The position numbers were made by a program, and so were the translations under genes. A stretch of DNA of 31,705 nt from Paraglomus occultum (lineage: Eukaryota > Glomeromycota > Glomeromycetes > Paraglomerales > Paraglomeraceae), in assembly GCA_910592205.1 (NCBI GenBank), contig CAJVPJ010000259.1:1-31705 (forward strand), written 5' to 3'. Below are positions 8,690-20,329 of the stretch, piece after piece. Below the pieces are notes generated by a model. That model ran no database searches. It was not told the DNA's origin and saw nothing but the letters and a program-made list of their open reading frames with translations. How positions within the stretch are numbered: the first letter of the stretch is position 1; each line of letters begins with the position of its first letter.

Positions 8690-11108
8690 ATGCCTCCATC
8701 CAAAGTCCAATCAGAAAAAGAAAAATTTTTAAAGGAATATGGCGATAGATATGGTTACAATGGAAGGATTGACCAGATTAGGGAAGAGGAGTACCCGCAA
8801 TTGAAAAGTATGATGTTTAATTTTTATAGATTTATTTGTAATACGTTAACCCTCGACAAGCGACATCTAAATGTTTATATTATATTCTCTGTCCTCTCTC
8901 ACTGTAAAAAAAAGATGGTTTCTACCTTGACCATGCGGGAACAACAACATACCCTCAAAGCACTCTCAAAAACTTTAAAACTGATCTTACCGAAAATCTT
9001 TATGGCAACCCACACAGCAAATCACCAAGTTCCATGTTAGCAACAAAAAAGGTCGAGGCTGTTCGCAATCAAATTCTCGACTATTTTGATGCTACTCCTG
9101 GGGACTATCAAGTAGTGTTCACTCAAAATGCGACCGCTGCTATAAAATTGGTAGGAGAAATCTTTCCATGGCAGAGCGGAAAAAGCTGGTTTAGATATCT
9201 GAGAGAAAATCATACAAGCATTATTGGTTTGAGAGCACTTGCTAAGGAAAGTGGAGCTGACATCAGCGTGCTTACCGAAGCAGAAGTCGAGACCTTTATT
9301 GAGACTGGCAATAAGCGTGGGTCTGAAGTGCAAGATAATGATGATGAAATTATCTATAATCTTTTTGCGTATCCTGGTCAATGTAACTTTTCAGGAATGA
9401 AGTTCCCGATAGACTGGTCACGACGTATCAAAGAAAGTCATACTACAGCAAAATCAAAAGCATTGGTTTTGTTAGACGCGGCATCATATATCACTTCAAC
9501 ACAGCTGTCTTTAAGAGATACAAAATCGTCACCTGACTTTGTAAATTTAAGCTTTTACAAATTGTTTGGATATCCAACTGGACTTGGTGCTTTACTGGTG
9601 AAGACTGAACTTACGCCAATTTTGAAAAAGCGGTATTTCGGAGGGGGGACAAGTAAGTATATAAACAATTTGTTTAAGTAGGAATTTTCATAATGCACGC
9701 TCCATACGCGTTCGGATAAACTAATGTTATTTCATTGTATAGTTTCGGGACTTCTTTATGACGCAGATTATGCTCAATTTTGGCCATCTCTTTCAGAAAC
9801 CTATGAAGATGGAACCATAAACTTTTTAAATATTATTGCACTTTCTCATGCATTTGATGCATTTCACAGACTTTACAATTCGATCAATTACGTCAACATG
9901 CACACGTCCACGCTTATATCCTATCTTTATTCGCAATTATCCGTAATGAAGCATTATAACGGAGCGCCTGTTTGCGAAATATTTAGTTCTAGAAATTTTT
10001 ACGATCCGAAAACGCAAGGACCAATCTTGAACTTTAATTTTAAGAAGCCTGATGGGTCATGGGTAGGATATGTAGAAGTAGAAAAGTTGGCAAGCGTTAA
10101 CAATATACATTTGAGAGTGGGAGGTTTTTGCAATCCCGGTAGCGTCACCAAGTGGTTTAATATTACTCAGGACGAGATGATGATGGCTTTCCAGGTACAA
10201 TCTCGTTCTCTGATGAAACACTATTTCTATGAGGGTAGGGGAAGACGATATTCAATTCAATTTCGATTAATTTAAATGACTTTTATTCCTAGTCAGGGAA
10301 AGTGTGTGGAGATGATCGAGATATTATCAACAGGAAACCTACTGGATCAATCCGCATCTCTCTTGGAGCAATGACAACGATTGATGATGTGCTAGCTTTT
10401 GTTAATTTTGCAAGGGAACATTATATTGAAGTAAATCCACCACCTGGCAAACCCGTGCGTTTATCAGGATCATCAGGGTCATTTGTTCGTCAATCGTGGA
10501 AAGGATTTACCGCTAATCCCCAATTCCAAGTTGTTCAACAAATGTCAATGTATGGTCAAGATTGGGTGTTGATTGACGCATCGTCACAAAGTGCCTTGAA
10601 TCATAGGCGGTAAGTTATATTTTATAATGCTATCTTTATTGTTATTGTTACATCAAAACCAAATTAACAATCTCTTGCTTTTAAAATCGAACCCATTAGC
10701 AAAAGTGCATTCTTGTTAATTCCTCAGAAAAACTTTGAAGGCATAAAAGGCCAGATTGAAGCTACAGACAAAGGTAAAGAGTTGGAGAAATTTTCGAAAC
10801 CTGGACCAAGCAATAATAATTTTGCTCTCGAACAATATGCCAAAGGAGTAACTTTTAGTACTAGTAAAAAGACTCCCCTGCTGAATAAAGTTTCCGTCGA
10901 GGAAACCATACCCGAATCTGAACCTACTACATTAACTACATCATCCACATCAATTATCGATAGCCTGATCATGTTCTTTAGTTATATTTTCCTCTACATA
11001 CAGAAGTTTGCTTCTGCGGCGTCACCGAAAGTCTATCAGGGTCTTAAGAGTAATGGTTTCATAGTAGGGCTTACCTTCTCACTAATATTTTCTTATTTCA
11101 TTATTTAA
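8690..11108 (+). CDS. Molybdenum cofactor sulfurase-like PLP enzyme with membrane tail, 677 aa
   Basis: Exons 8690-8807, 8915-9652, 9743-10194, 10293-10609 and 10700-11108, all phase-consistent. The N-terminal ~440 residues are a class V aminotransferase/NifS-like domain as in Moco sulfurases, which replace the Mo=O ligand of xanthine dehydrogenase and aldehyde oxidase by Mo=S. Motifs: YLDHAGTT (43-50), NLYGNPHSKSPSS, FTQNATAA, and the PLP lysine in SFYKLFGYPTG (Lys255). The motif usually GCFCNPGAC reads GGFCNPGSV, so two cysteines are lost. A PTGSIRISLG segment follows. The C-terminal MOSC domain is barely recognisable (remnant around YGQDWVLIDASSQSALNHRR); the protein ends with a linker and two hydrophobic segments (~626-646 and ~659-677). 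Family members are usually ~800-890 residues. Membrane anchoring and altered function are inferred. The start has a good AAAATGCC context. Confidence 0.85.
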
Positions 11109-13367
11109 TTTAATAAATATTTTTAATAAAATTTGTGATTATGTTAAATTTGAGCAAACTTTGGGTTTTAAATGTTTGTAATGTCAACTCTAGAACCGGG
11201 ACCTTAAGAAATGCGAGCCTTAGTTTATCTTTTCCATCAAATTGCAGTCAGTGAATATTGTTTGCCCAGCGTACAAGTATCGCTACCAGAGAAAAGTTTA
11301 TTGAAATGTGAAAGTATTCGATGATGCTTGAATTAGACCTTGTTTTAATTCTATTAGTAACAATAGGATGGGAGTTTAAATCTTAAAAGACCCGATCTAA
11401 TTGTGATTGTCAAACTACGATGTTAACAGACATGTCGGAAACCCGTGTTATGCGTAAGTATTAGGGATAATGTCATTCAGTACATGCCGATATAATCCCT
11501 CTCCTTTGAAATATTTGCCAAACAACGGCTATGTATGCGGTACTTTACAGTTCTCCGTTCGACATACACATTATACTACTACTTCTGACACACAATTATA
11601 GTAGCAAGTACATTTTACTTTCTAGATGATATATAATAATTATCGTCGAGAAAATTAACTATAAATATATATTTAGTTACGAGCGTCAAAGTGCCGCAAG
11701 TGCGATAGGAGAGGAGATGGTCGAATGGGAAGATTATGTTTATTACAATTTATGAACTTATTATTATGTATGCAGAATGTTCGAGAATTATTTGTACAAT
11801 GCAAAAAAAAGGGTTATTATGCTTGTAATCATGTAGTTATTTATTCGTAATTGTTGGTTACAGAGGAGAGCCCAATTAATAGTAATCGAAACGATGCATT
11901 ACGGAACAAGACTGCGTTGTATGCTAAGAACATTCACAATTGACAACTAAATTGCAACTAATCTACCTTTAAATGGATTTCTTACTCCCGAGTTAGTTGG
12001 CGTAAAGTAACAATCATTTTAGCGTAAATATTTGGGCTTATTATTTTCCCAGAGATTTAGAATCGTAGAAAAATCCTTGTTCGTTTTAGTCATGTTTTAT
12101 AAATTAGGTTATGTTCGCTCCTTTAATGTACCATTGATAGTAAATAATGATCGGCTGTGAACTTGAAACTGATTACGTTTAATTAATATACAACATCAAT
12201 AATGTCTGAAAGTAAACATTCATAATTAGACCTGCTTGCTTTGTTTAATATTACGTCCACGTTTTGTATGTGACAGACACCTCTTAACACGTAATTTAAA
12301 TAATATAATAAATTAGCTAAATTGTGCATATGACCAGATGTATTGTTCAAGTTTCCGGTAAGCTTTTTCCCATTAAAGTGTAAAGAAGAGCAATGATGTA
12401 ATTAATATATATTATCAACAAAAAATTTTCTATCCATTGAAAAAACGAAAAGTCTTTTCAGTACAGGTTTTTTGGCTCCACGTATTAACTAAATTACCAC
12501 CGGGTACGATCTCGCGCTAAATTAAAAACAAACCTCCACATGAATTATTATACAACATGTGAACAGATAGAAACCAAATTCACTCCCGTTCAATTGTCCA
12601 ACTTACCAATCGGAACCGTACTTTTTGCAAGCGTATTTATCAAAGTTGTTTGTATGTATTCCTAATAAGCCTACATGATGTATCATTCCATTCGATCGTA
12701 GGCGTCACCCGAGCATCGTCGGAAACCCCCGCAAGATAAAAAGTATGGTAAAAAAGACCTCGCAAAAGATGTGTGATTCGATCAATCATACTAAAATCGA
12801 AACCTCTCTCATGGTATCATCATATGATAACATGACACTCTACAAAAATCCTGCGGCGGTCATATACTGCATTTGGTTATCGTATTTTACATATACCATA
12901 TTTGGGTTGCCGATTTTCTGATCTGCACGGTTTGACATAGTGCATCCATCGATTGGGCGATCTCCCATCCCAGAACTATCTGATTGGGACGAAAGCAGCA
13001 ACTTTACCCAAATTTTCTATCAGTTAGATAACGAACATATGAAAATGCTACTTTTTTGAGCATTCATAAAACTTCCATAGTTTAATGAATGGCTTGTAAG
13101 GTCATTAAAAATTAAAAAACGACTAAATAAGTATGAATTTCATTACTAAGCGACGGTCGGTTTGGTAGATGCATGCTCCGAAAACCTAAATAAATATATA
13201 AATGAGGATATGTAACAGATCGAATGCAAAAAATTGATAAATTCCCCAAATTCTCAAACAATAAATAGATTGATCAGTGATACAATAATTACGGCAACAG
13301 ATAGGAGAGAGAACATTTTAGGAGAGACACTCTTTATTTCTAAACACAGAGATTAATTGATTTGAAA
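11109..13367. other. AT-rich spacer between two plus-strand genes
   Basis: I see no protein-like frame, tRNA or large repeat in these 2.3 kb. The proximal part must include the 3' end of the preceding transcript (AATAAA-like signals occur just after 11108) and the distal part the ABCG promoter. Confidence 0.45.
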
Positions 13368-15714
13368 ATGTCAATATTGAAGAAAAGAGAAAAAACAAGT
13401 GAGGAGGTGGAACTTGAGTGGAAGACATATAACAATGAATTTGCCAAACAAATTCAAATCGAAATTATAGACAATAATAATAATGGTAAATAAATGAAGT
13501 TTGCCCCCCCCCCCCCCCCCGACGTGTATTGAACGTTTGATTTATTAGATATACCTTTGCATCCTAGATACCGTAGAAAGTGTTCTTCCCATTGTTGAGG
13601 ATTCCGTATCGATCGCTTGGTCCATGCTCACGTACACTATTACGAATAAAAAGACTAAGCAACAGCAAAATATTATCCAAAATTGTAGTGGTGTTGTTAA
13701 ACCGGGAGAGATTATGGCGAGTAAGTGATGAACCGAAAAGACGTAAATTATTATTTATTTACAACGATTATTTATACTCACACTAATTCATGTAATCAGT
13801 CATGGGTCCATCGGGAGCTGGAAAAAGTACTCTCTTGGACGTTCTAGCCGGGAGAAAGGATCCTAAAAATGTTACCGGAACTATCTATTTAAACGGGAGA
13901 AGTGGCCAGAATGTAAAATTCGTATCGACCTATGTAATGCAGGATGATGCCTTAATGGGTAACTTTAAAGTAATTTGTAAACAACTCGGGCTTTGTAAAC
14001 CATTCACTGAAACACTTTATTACAATTTCTTTTATCCATGATTATTAATAGGCTCATTAACAGTTCGCGAGAACATTCAATTTGCCGCAGACCTCTGCTT
14101 CCCAGAGACAGTCTCGCCTGATGAACGACGCCAAAAGGTCGCAGAAATTATCAAAGAATTTGGTCTGGAACGTGTTGCCGATCAAAAAGTAGGCAATATT
14201 ATCATCCGGGGTATCTCTGGTGGTGAAAAACGCCGCACTGTAATCGCTTCGCAAGTTGTCACCCTTCCAAGAATAATCTTCCTCGACGAGCCCACAACTG
14301 GCCTAGACTCGGCCGCTGCGTACAATGTCATGAAGGCCATCATAACCACGGCCAAATCGCATCACTTGACTGTAATTGCTAGCATTCATCAACCTAGTTC
14401 AGAAGTGTTTGCTTTATTCGATAAATTGTATTTGATATCACGTGGACAAACAGTATATCACGGATCTCGCAAGGGGGCATTGGAATATTTCAAAAACCTC
14501 GGACACGAGTGTCCCGAACATGCAAATCCAGCCGATTTCTATTTATCGCGGATCAATATCGACTTTATGTCTGACAGAGAGACCGGAGAACAGCACATTC
14601 AGAAATTCATCACGAATTATGAATCATCCTCTGCTAAACGTCTAGTAGAGAAAGACGTCAGCGATGTAGTGGCCGCAGCCGAGAAAGAGGACGTAGACGA
14701 CATATCAGTTGATGTGCCACAAGGATACAACAGATATGCCAGAGGATTCTTTGTCCAGACGTATTTCATTACAAGACGCACGTTTACCAATGCTTACCGA
14801 AACGTCCTTTTATACTGGATTCGCGTAGCAATGTATGTCTGTTTGGCACTGTTGATGGGCACAGTATGGTGGCAAGTGGGATTCGAGCAGAAGAATGTTC
14901 AAGATAGGTTCGCAGCCCATTTCTTTTCGGTTGCTTTCCTCGTATTCATGAGTGTCGCCGGTATTCCTGGATTCCTTGAAGAGCGAGTAGTGTTCCGCCG
15001 TGAGAGAGCCGATGGATTCTATTCAGTTGGTCCGTACGCATTGGCTAATTTCGTTGTATCAGTTCCGTTCGTGTTTGTTATTGCTTTCACGTTCACCGCT
15101 GTTGCGTATCCGATGATTGGATTGCATGCGGGAATGGGGCACTTTATGTGGTTCCTCACATATTTATACCTGGCGTTGATGGTTGCCGAGTCGATGGTTG
15201 TTTTCGTGGCTGCAGTCATCCCGATATTCGTAGCCGCATTGACGATTGTTGCTTTCCTAAATGGATTCTTTATGGTCGTACAGGGATTTTTCGTCAGAAG
15301 AGATTCTATCCCTCATGCATGGAAATGGGCTCATTACATCGATTATCAAAAATATGCCTTTGAAGGTATCGTCAAAAGTGATTTTATTGGATTGACGTTC
15401 GATTGCGTTCTGAATCCGACTACGCAGAAGTATGACTGTCTCTATGGAGATACCAGTGGGGATTCAAAGAAATTCACCGGTCAGGATGTCTTGAATAGTT
15501 ATGGATATACAGAGATAAAATTAGCGTTATGGGCGGTAAGGATATTTATGGATGAGTACACACTAAACTGATTAAACCTATGATGTGTCTTTCATGATTA
15601 CTGACTATCTCTTTTTTTTCTCTCCTCATTCCGTAGTTTGCTTTGGTTGCATTAACCATAATATTCCGCGTCGGATTCTACGTCGCTCTGCGTCTCCGGA
15701 AAAGCCGAACTTAG
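13368..15714 (+). CDS. ABCG-family half transporter, 663 aa
   Basis: Exons 13368-13485, 13568-13720, 13800-13958, 14052-15535 and 15637-15714, all in phase. Domain order is NBD then membrane domain, diagnostic of ABCG (White/BCRP) half transporters that export lipids, sterols or xenobiotics after dimerising. Walker A GPSGAGKST (93-101), signature ISGGEKRR (~197-204), Walker B IIFLDEP (~218-224), H-loop SIHQPSSE. The membrane domain starts near residue 396 (VLLYWIRVAMYVCLALLMG) and has about six helices; the last exon supplies the terminal basic tail RLRKSRT. Residues ~345-370 form a charged linker. Length is normal for a half transporter. Substrate cannot be told from sequence. The small first exon is supported by an ATG, a GTAAAT donor and phase rather than conserved motifs. 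Confidence 0.92.
13504..13520 (+). repeat. Poly(C) tract inside ABCG intron 1
   Basis: A run of 17 cytosines lies in the 82-bp first intron (13486-13567) of the ABCG gene, striking in otherwise AT-rich DNA. The length may be imprecise from sequencing. Confidence 0.9.
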
Positions 15715-16321
15715 AATCGACTCTTAGTTATCGAGTTATTCGTTATATTTATTTTAATAGTAATCAATACAGATAATTATGTTAATTAATAATAAATTAT
15801 GAAAAAAAATATTATGTAATATAGGCATGCTACTGTTCCGTTTACCTAACGTTAGAGTAACGAAGTCATTATTATTAAAAAATGTGGTTCGTAAAAAAAC
15901 TTAACATGTCGCATCCGCTCTGCCGCACTGAAATGTTTCCACTTTACGATTCTTTAAAGAAATATCATGTACGCGCCAATGAGAGGGAATATGAATAGTA
16001 ATTACCTTGTTACGCGATTAAACGACATTTCATTTTATTCTTGATTCATACAACGTTAATTGTTATCCCTCATCAGAATAATGCTTTAAAGTTTATTGAC
16101 ACTATTTTTATGTCGTTCTTGATTTGCACAAAGCCTAAAATTCACATTATGTTGGTAAGTAACTTTACTTTGAATTGATGACCGTGATTGAAAATAAGCT
16201 TTGATTATCATTACACAAGATCAGTTTGCTAACCATATCTAACAGCCCGATCGACATGCATGTCATGTGCCATAATTTGATCAATATTTTCCAAGAATCC
16301 AACAAAAAGTATCTTATATCA
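15715..16321. other. Spacer between ABCG gene and eIF2B delta gene
   Basis: AT-rich, with AATAAATTATG-type polyadenylation-like sequence soon after 15714. The frame of the next gene is open back to about 16226 and includes in-frame ATGs at 16256 and 16265, so the downstream start could lie slightly upstream of my choice. No other feature seen. Confidence 0.45.
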
Positions 16322-18139
16322 ATGGAACCCGCCAGTTACGAACAAAAATGGCTTCCTGAAGAGAGAAGAGAGCCCGCTAACCCGGTAAGACCTCGTGGTA
16401 GTAGCGTCGATGCGCATGGTCCGGTGAACATTGAAAGTGGCTCAACGTCTACTCCCAGAAGAAGCATGAGAGAAATGACTAAAGCAGAAAGAAGAGCACA
16501 TCAAGAGAGACAAAGAGCCGAAAAAGCGGCAAAAGCTGCTACTTCGGCGACTACATCTGCAAACAAAAAGAGTGGATCATCCGATGCAACGGGACAGGAT
16601 TCTTCTTCATTAACAAGAGCAAAGCCCAAAGACAAAGAGAATAAAGGAAAGCCGTCAATCGCCAAACCTGATAAGAATGATCTCAGCTCCTCGACTGATT
16701 CTAAGCAAGTAGCCCTTCTTGCCCATCTTGCTCATCCCACTCGACCGTCGACTTCATCTCCCGCAATAGCCGATATACACCCATCTGTTCTGACACTTGG
16801 TTTACTCTTTTCAGAAAACAAGATCACTGGGTCCAATGCAAGATGCGTGGCTACTTTGAATGCATTTAAGAAAGTAATCCAAGAATATCGCACACCAGAG
16901 GGTACTACTTTGAGTAGACATTTGCAGACTGTGTTAAATTCGCAGATTCAATATCTTGTTGATTGTCGGAATATGAGTGTTAGTATGGGGACTGCTATTA
17001 GATATTTGAAGATGGAGATTAGTACAGTTGACATAGATCTCAGCGATGAAGAGGCAAGTCGATAAACAGTTGACAGTTTATTACCAATTGGGTTTGCATA
17101 GTATATATATCGTTTTAAGCTTTGATTCGTCTTTGATGTGTAGGCAAAAACGTTGCTCTGTCAGAAGATTGACAACTTTATACGAGAACGTATAACAATC
17201 GCAGATAATGCCATAGTCGCCTACGGGCTGCAGAAAATACATAACGGAGATATCATACTAACATACGCAAAGTAATTGATGCTTAAACGTTTGCTAGTTG
17301 GTTCAAGTTTGTGGCAATTGGCGCTATAATATTATTCGTCCATGTTTAGGTCATCTGTAGTAGAGGCTCTGATATTGGAAGCACACAAAGCAGGTATTCA
17401 ATTCAGCGTTGTGATTCTGGACTCGAGACCAAAATTTGAAGGTATGGAAAGTACAATCTGTTCAAGAGGCTTTGTACAATCGTCTACTCCCGGCTCACGT
17501 ATCAGTCTTATTAGGCAAACATCTTTTAAGAAATCTCGTCGCCGCCGGGATAAAGTGTACATACTGTTTGCTTCATTCCTGCGGTTCTGCATTCAGGCAT
17601 GTTTCCAAAGTCTTCCTTGGTTGCCACGCGGTATTATCCAATGGTGCTCTTTACTCAAGAGTAGGCACTGCCATGGTTGCAATGATGGCTAAGGATCTCA
17701 ATATACCTGTTATTGTCTGTTGCGAGACGTATAAATTTACTGATAGAGTGCAACTGGATTCTTTTGTGTGGAACGAGGAAGGTAAAACCATCCTTTCAAC
17801 TAATTGGATTTTCTCCTGCTTTTCATATGAAGCATTAACGTCCATCTCCTTAGGTAATCCATCAGAACTGGTGAATATATCAAACAATCCAATACCTAAA
17901 CCCGGCCCGCTCTCTTCCTGGCTTGGACAATCCGATCTTAAGTTATTGAACATTCTTTATGATGTAACACCTTCAAAGTATATTACAATGGTTATTACAG
18001 AAGTTGGTATGATTCCGTGTACAAGTGTACCAGTCGTATTACGTGAATACAAGTAAGTATATTACGTTTTATTTAAAACGAAGTATTCACATAACTGATA
18101 AATGTCTGATGAATATTTAGGGCTATGGTTCAATTATAG
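16322..18139 (+). CDS. Translation initiation factor eIF2B subunit delta, 502 aa
   Basis: Exons 16322-17053, 17144-17271, 17350-17441, 17515-18052 and 18121-18139. eIF2B is the guanine nucleotide exchange factor for eIF2; delta belongs to its regulatory alpha/beta/delta core that senses phosphorylated eIF2. The first ~150 residues are basic and disordered (MTKAERRAHQERQRAEKAAKAA), as usual for delta. Then come helices and a Rossmann-like domain: FIRERI, VVILDSRPKFEG, KVFLGCHAVLSNGALYSRVGTA, IPVIVCCETYKFTDRVQLDS, YDVTPSKYITMVITEVGMIP and VPVVLREYK. Intron 1 uses a GC donor (GAG|GCAAGT); only that site keeps the frame. The last exon (KAMVQL) is optional: without splicing, translation stops at 18056 after the same lysine. 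ATG 16322 is chosen for its start on MEPASYEQKW; in-frame ATGs exist upstream. Confidence 0.92.
17054..17143 (+). other. GC-AG intron in the eIF2B delta gene
   Basis: The 90-bp intron begins GCAAGT and ends TGTAG. Splicing at GC gives DLSDEE|AKTLLCQKIDNFIRERI, matching the family. The only nearby GT (17058) would give a frame that stops within a few codons of the next exon. Confidence 0.8.
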
Positions 18140-18171
18140 CACATGTTAATTTATGTGAAGAAGTGCCTCAT
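18140..18171. other. 32-bp gap between convergent stop codons
   Basis: The stop of eIF2B delta (18137-18139) and that of guanine deaminase (18172-18174, minus) are separated by 32 bp, so the two 3' untranslated regions must overlap unless both are extraordinarily short. Confidence 0.85.
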
Positions 18172-19668
18172 TTACACCACTTTATTACCAGCCACATAGA
18201 CTGATTTTATATTTTCGACTCCACCCAGATTAATAAATTTTTCAAAAAGACTTTCTACCGTGTCATCACTCCAAATTTCCATCCCACCGATGCCGTTTCC
18301 ATTATCATCGGCACAGTGTACTATTATTGCGTCAAATGCTTTACCCACCTCAATAGTACCAACAACATGATCGATATTAAGAACCTGGGCACCACCCACC
18401 GTAGCGAGATAAAAAGCATCCTTGTAGCTGATTTCGTCAGTTTCATCGCTCTCCTTGTTGGCTGTTCCAATGGTTCGCTTCCGCTGTGACGCAAGTATCT
18501 TTGAAGATATGACAGCATGCCTCATGTTCTCCAATATCGAAACGGAATACCCACCCGCAATATCACTACCTAATCCAATCTTAATGCCGCTGCGAAGTAG
18601 ATGTCGAGTGCGAAGAATCCCATCAGCAAAAAAGTAGTTGGAAAGTGGACAATGTGCGATCCCTGTACCATGGTCACGCAAGTTTTTGATGTCATCATCC
18701 GATAAGTGTATTGAGTGTGCCATTATTGTCTTGCGGGTCAAGAGTCCATTCTATAAAAAGGCGAATTTGTTAAACAGTACATCACGACTTTGCCATGGGA
18801 AATAACAAACTTCCCCCATACCTCAGCAAATATCTCTGGGTCAGGTTTACCATACAGCTGATGCACGTACTCTATCTCATCCAATGCCTCTGACATGTGA
18901 CTTTGAATAGGAACATCATATTTCTTTGCAATGGCAGCTAAGCCCTTTAACAGCTGAGGAGAACAAGTAGGCAAAAAGCGAGGTGTGATGACTGGTGTAA
19001 CTAGAGACGTACTAGCATCACTAGATGTCTCAAGGACTGCCTTTACGAATTCATCTGCAGCGCTAATTGCTTTGTTGGTGTCCTCTATATAATACTCGGG
19101 TGAATTCTGATCCATACTAACTTTACCAACAAACGCCCTCATGCCGGCTTCCCGTATAAGACTTACAAAATTTAGGGTAGGAAAGAGGTGGATGGTGGCA
19201 AAAAAGCATGCGGTAGTGGTTCCATTGCTCAAACAGCGCTTAATAAGACGACTGTATGTCTTGGTAGCAAAATCTGCGTCATCTAAAAATCGACGCTCTG
19301 TCGGAAATGCGTACTTGTTCAGCCAATTCATCAATGGTACGTCAGTACCCGTACCGGCATATTTGTATTGTGGTGAATGTATATGGCAGTCAATAAACCC
19401 TGGGATAATGAACGCGTGTTTTGGTAGTCGAACGATTGACTCACATGTGACAGTTCGTTCGTAGTCTGGTGAATTGGGAGCTGTTATTGAAGTGATATTA
19501 CCGGATTTGTTGATAGCTGTCGAAAATAACACGATAATAAGATCAAGACAGACGACAAATGTAATTCGTAGTTAACTTGATACAACCCACTGCAACGTTC
19601 TCAAGGATTTGTATCTCGCCCAATGCGAGCGGGTTGACGACTGTTCCGATGAATAGCTTGGCTGTCAT
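18172..19668 (-). CDS. Guanine deaminase, 451 aa
   Basis: Minus-strand exons 19668-19587, 19516-18822 and 18750-18172, all in phase. Guanine deaminase hydrolyses guanine to xanthine and ammonia in purine catabolism; it is a zinc enzyme of the amidohydrolase superfamily, usually cytosolic and about 450 residues long. Zinc and catalytic motifs are present: PGFIDCHIHSPQ (His72, His74), SHMSE (His234), AHSIHLSDDD (His271) and GLGSDIAGG (Asp322). The substrate-side segment TGTDVPLMNWLNKYAFPTE is also typical. The first exon encodes the N-terminal strand MTAKLFIGTVVNPLALGE that closes the composite beta-sandwich domain. The stop lies only 32 bp from that of the convergent eIF2B delta gene. Confident from motif order and length. 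Confidence 0.93.
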
Positions 19669-20329
19669 ATTGGACGATAATACAAGCAAAAAAAGTAGAT
19701 GTTACACTAGGACGTTTTATACCATGCATTCAATTGAAATATGTGGCGGACGAGAATGTTGGAGAATCGAGTGTCCCGGATTTTAAGCTATCAGTTCATG
19801 ACATGTGAACCAGTCAAAATAGACGTTTCGCTACACTATTAACTTGTGCATAGAATTACGGTTTGGCCCCTAGTTATAGAGATTCAACTCGTTGCATACT
19901 CAAATATCTCACGACTAACCGCAGCAATCTAATGTGAGAAAAGAACAGCTTTTATTAAATTGCTATTAGATAAGTACCTTCATTCGTTCTACGCGTTAAA
20001 GAATTTGGTGTGCGTAAAAACAAACTGCATAACATGTCACATGTCAAATGTATTTTATTAACAGAATCTCTGTATGTTAGTTTGATATCATCGCGCGATG
20101 AATTCCAATATAATTATGTACACCTGGCGCTATCTGGCGCCTTTTATGAACCCCCTCACACGAAGACTATGTAAAATTGTTCAAATAGTACTACAGCTTC
20201 ATCGTAATAAATCCAAAGGATTATATCTGCGTTGTTGTGAATTCCTCGAAGGTGCTGTAGGTAAAGATTATAAAAATTTGAGTATAAATATTTTTGCTTA
20301 TTATTACAAAGTCACACATGCGCACAACT
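19669..20329. other. Spacer between guanine deaminase and ABCB genes
   Basis: Serves as 5' region of guanine deaminase and 3' region of the ABCB gene, both on the minus strand. An 80-codon plus-strand frame (20098-20340) has no recognisable features and overlaps the ABCB 3' end; I do not call it a gene. Confidence 0.45.

Noticed and set aside
17442-17514. In-frame coding continuation through eIF2B delta (EALYNRLLPAHVSVLL)
   Set aside because: That reading is from another frame of an intron; splicing at GAAG|GTATGG and TTATTAG|GC restores DSRPKFEG-KHLLRNL, as expected for the family.
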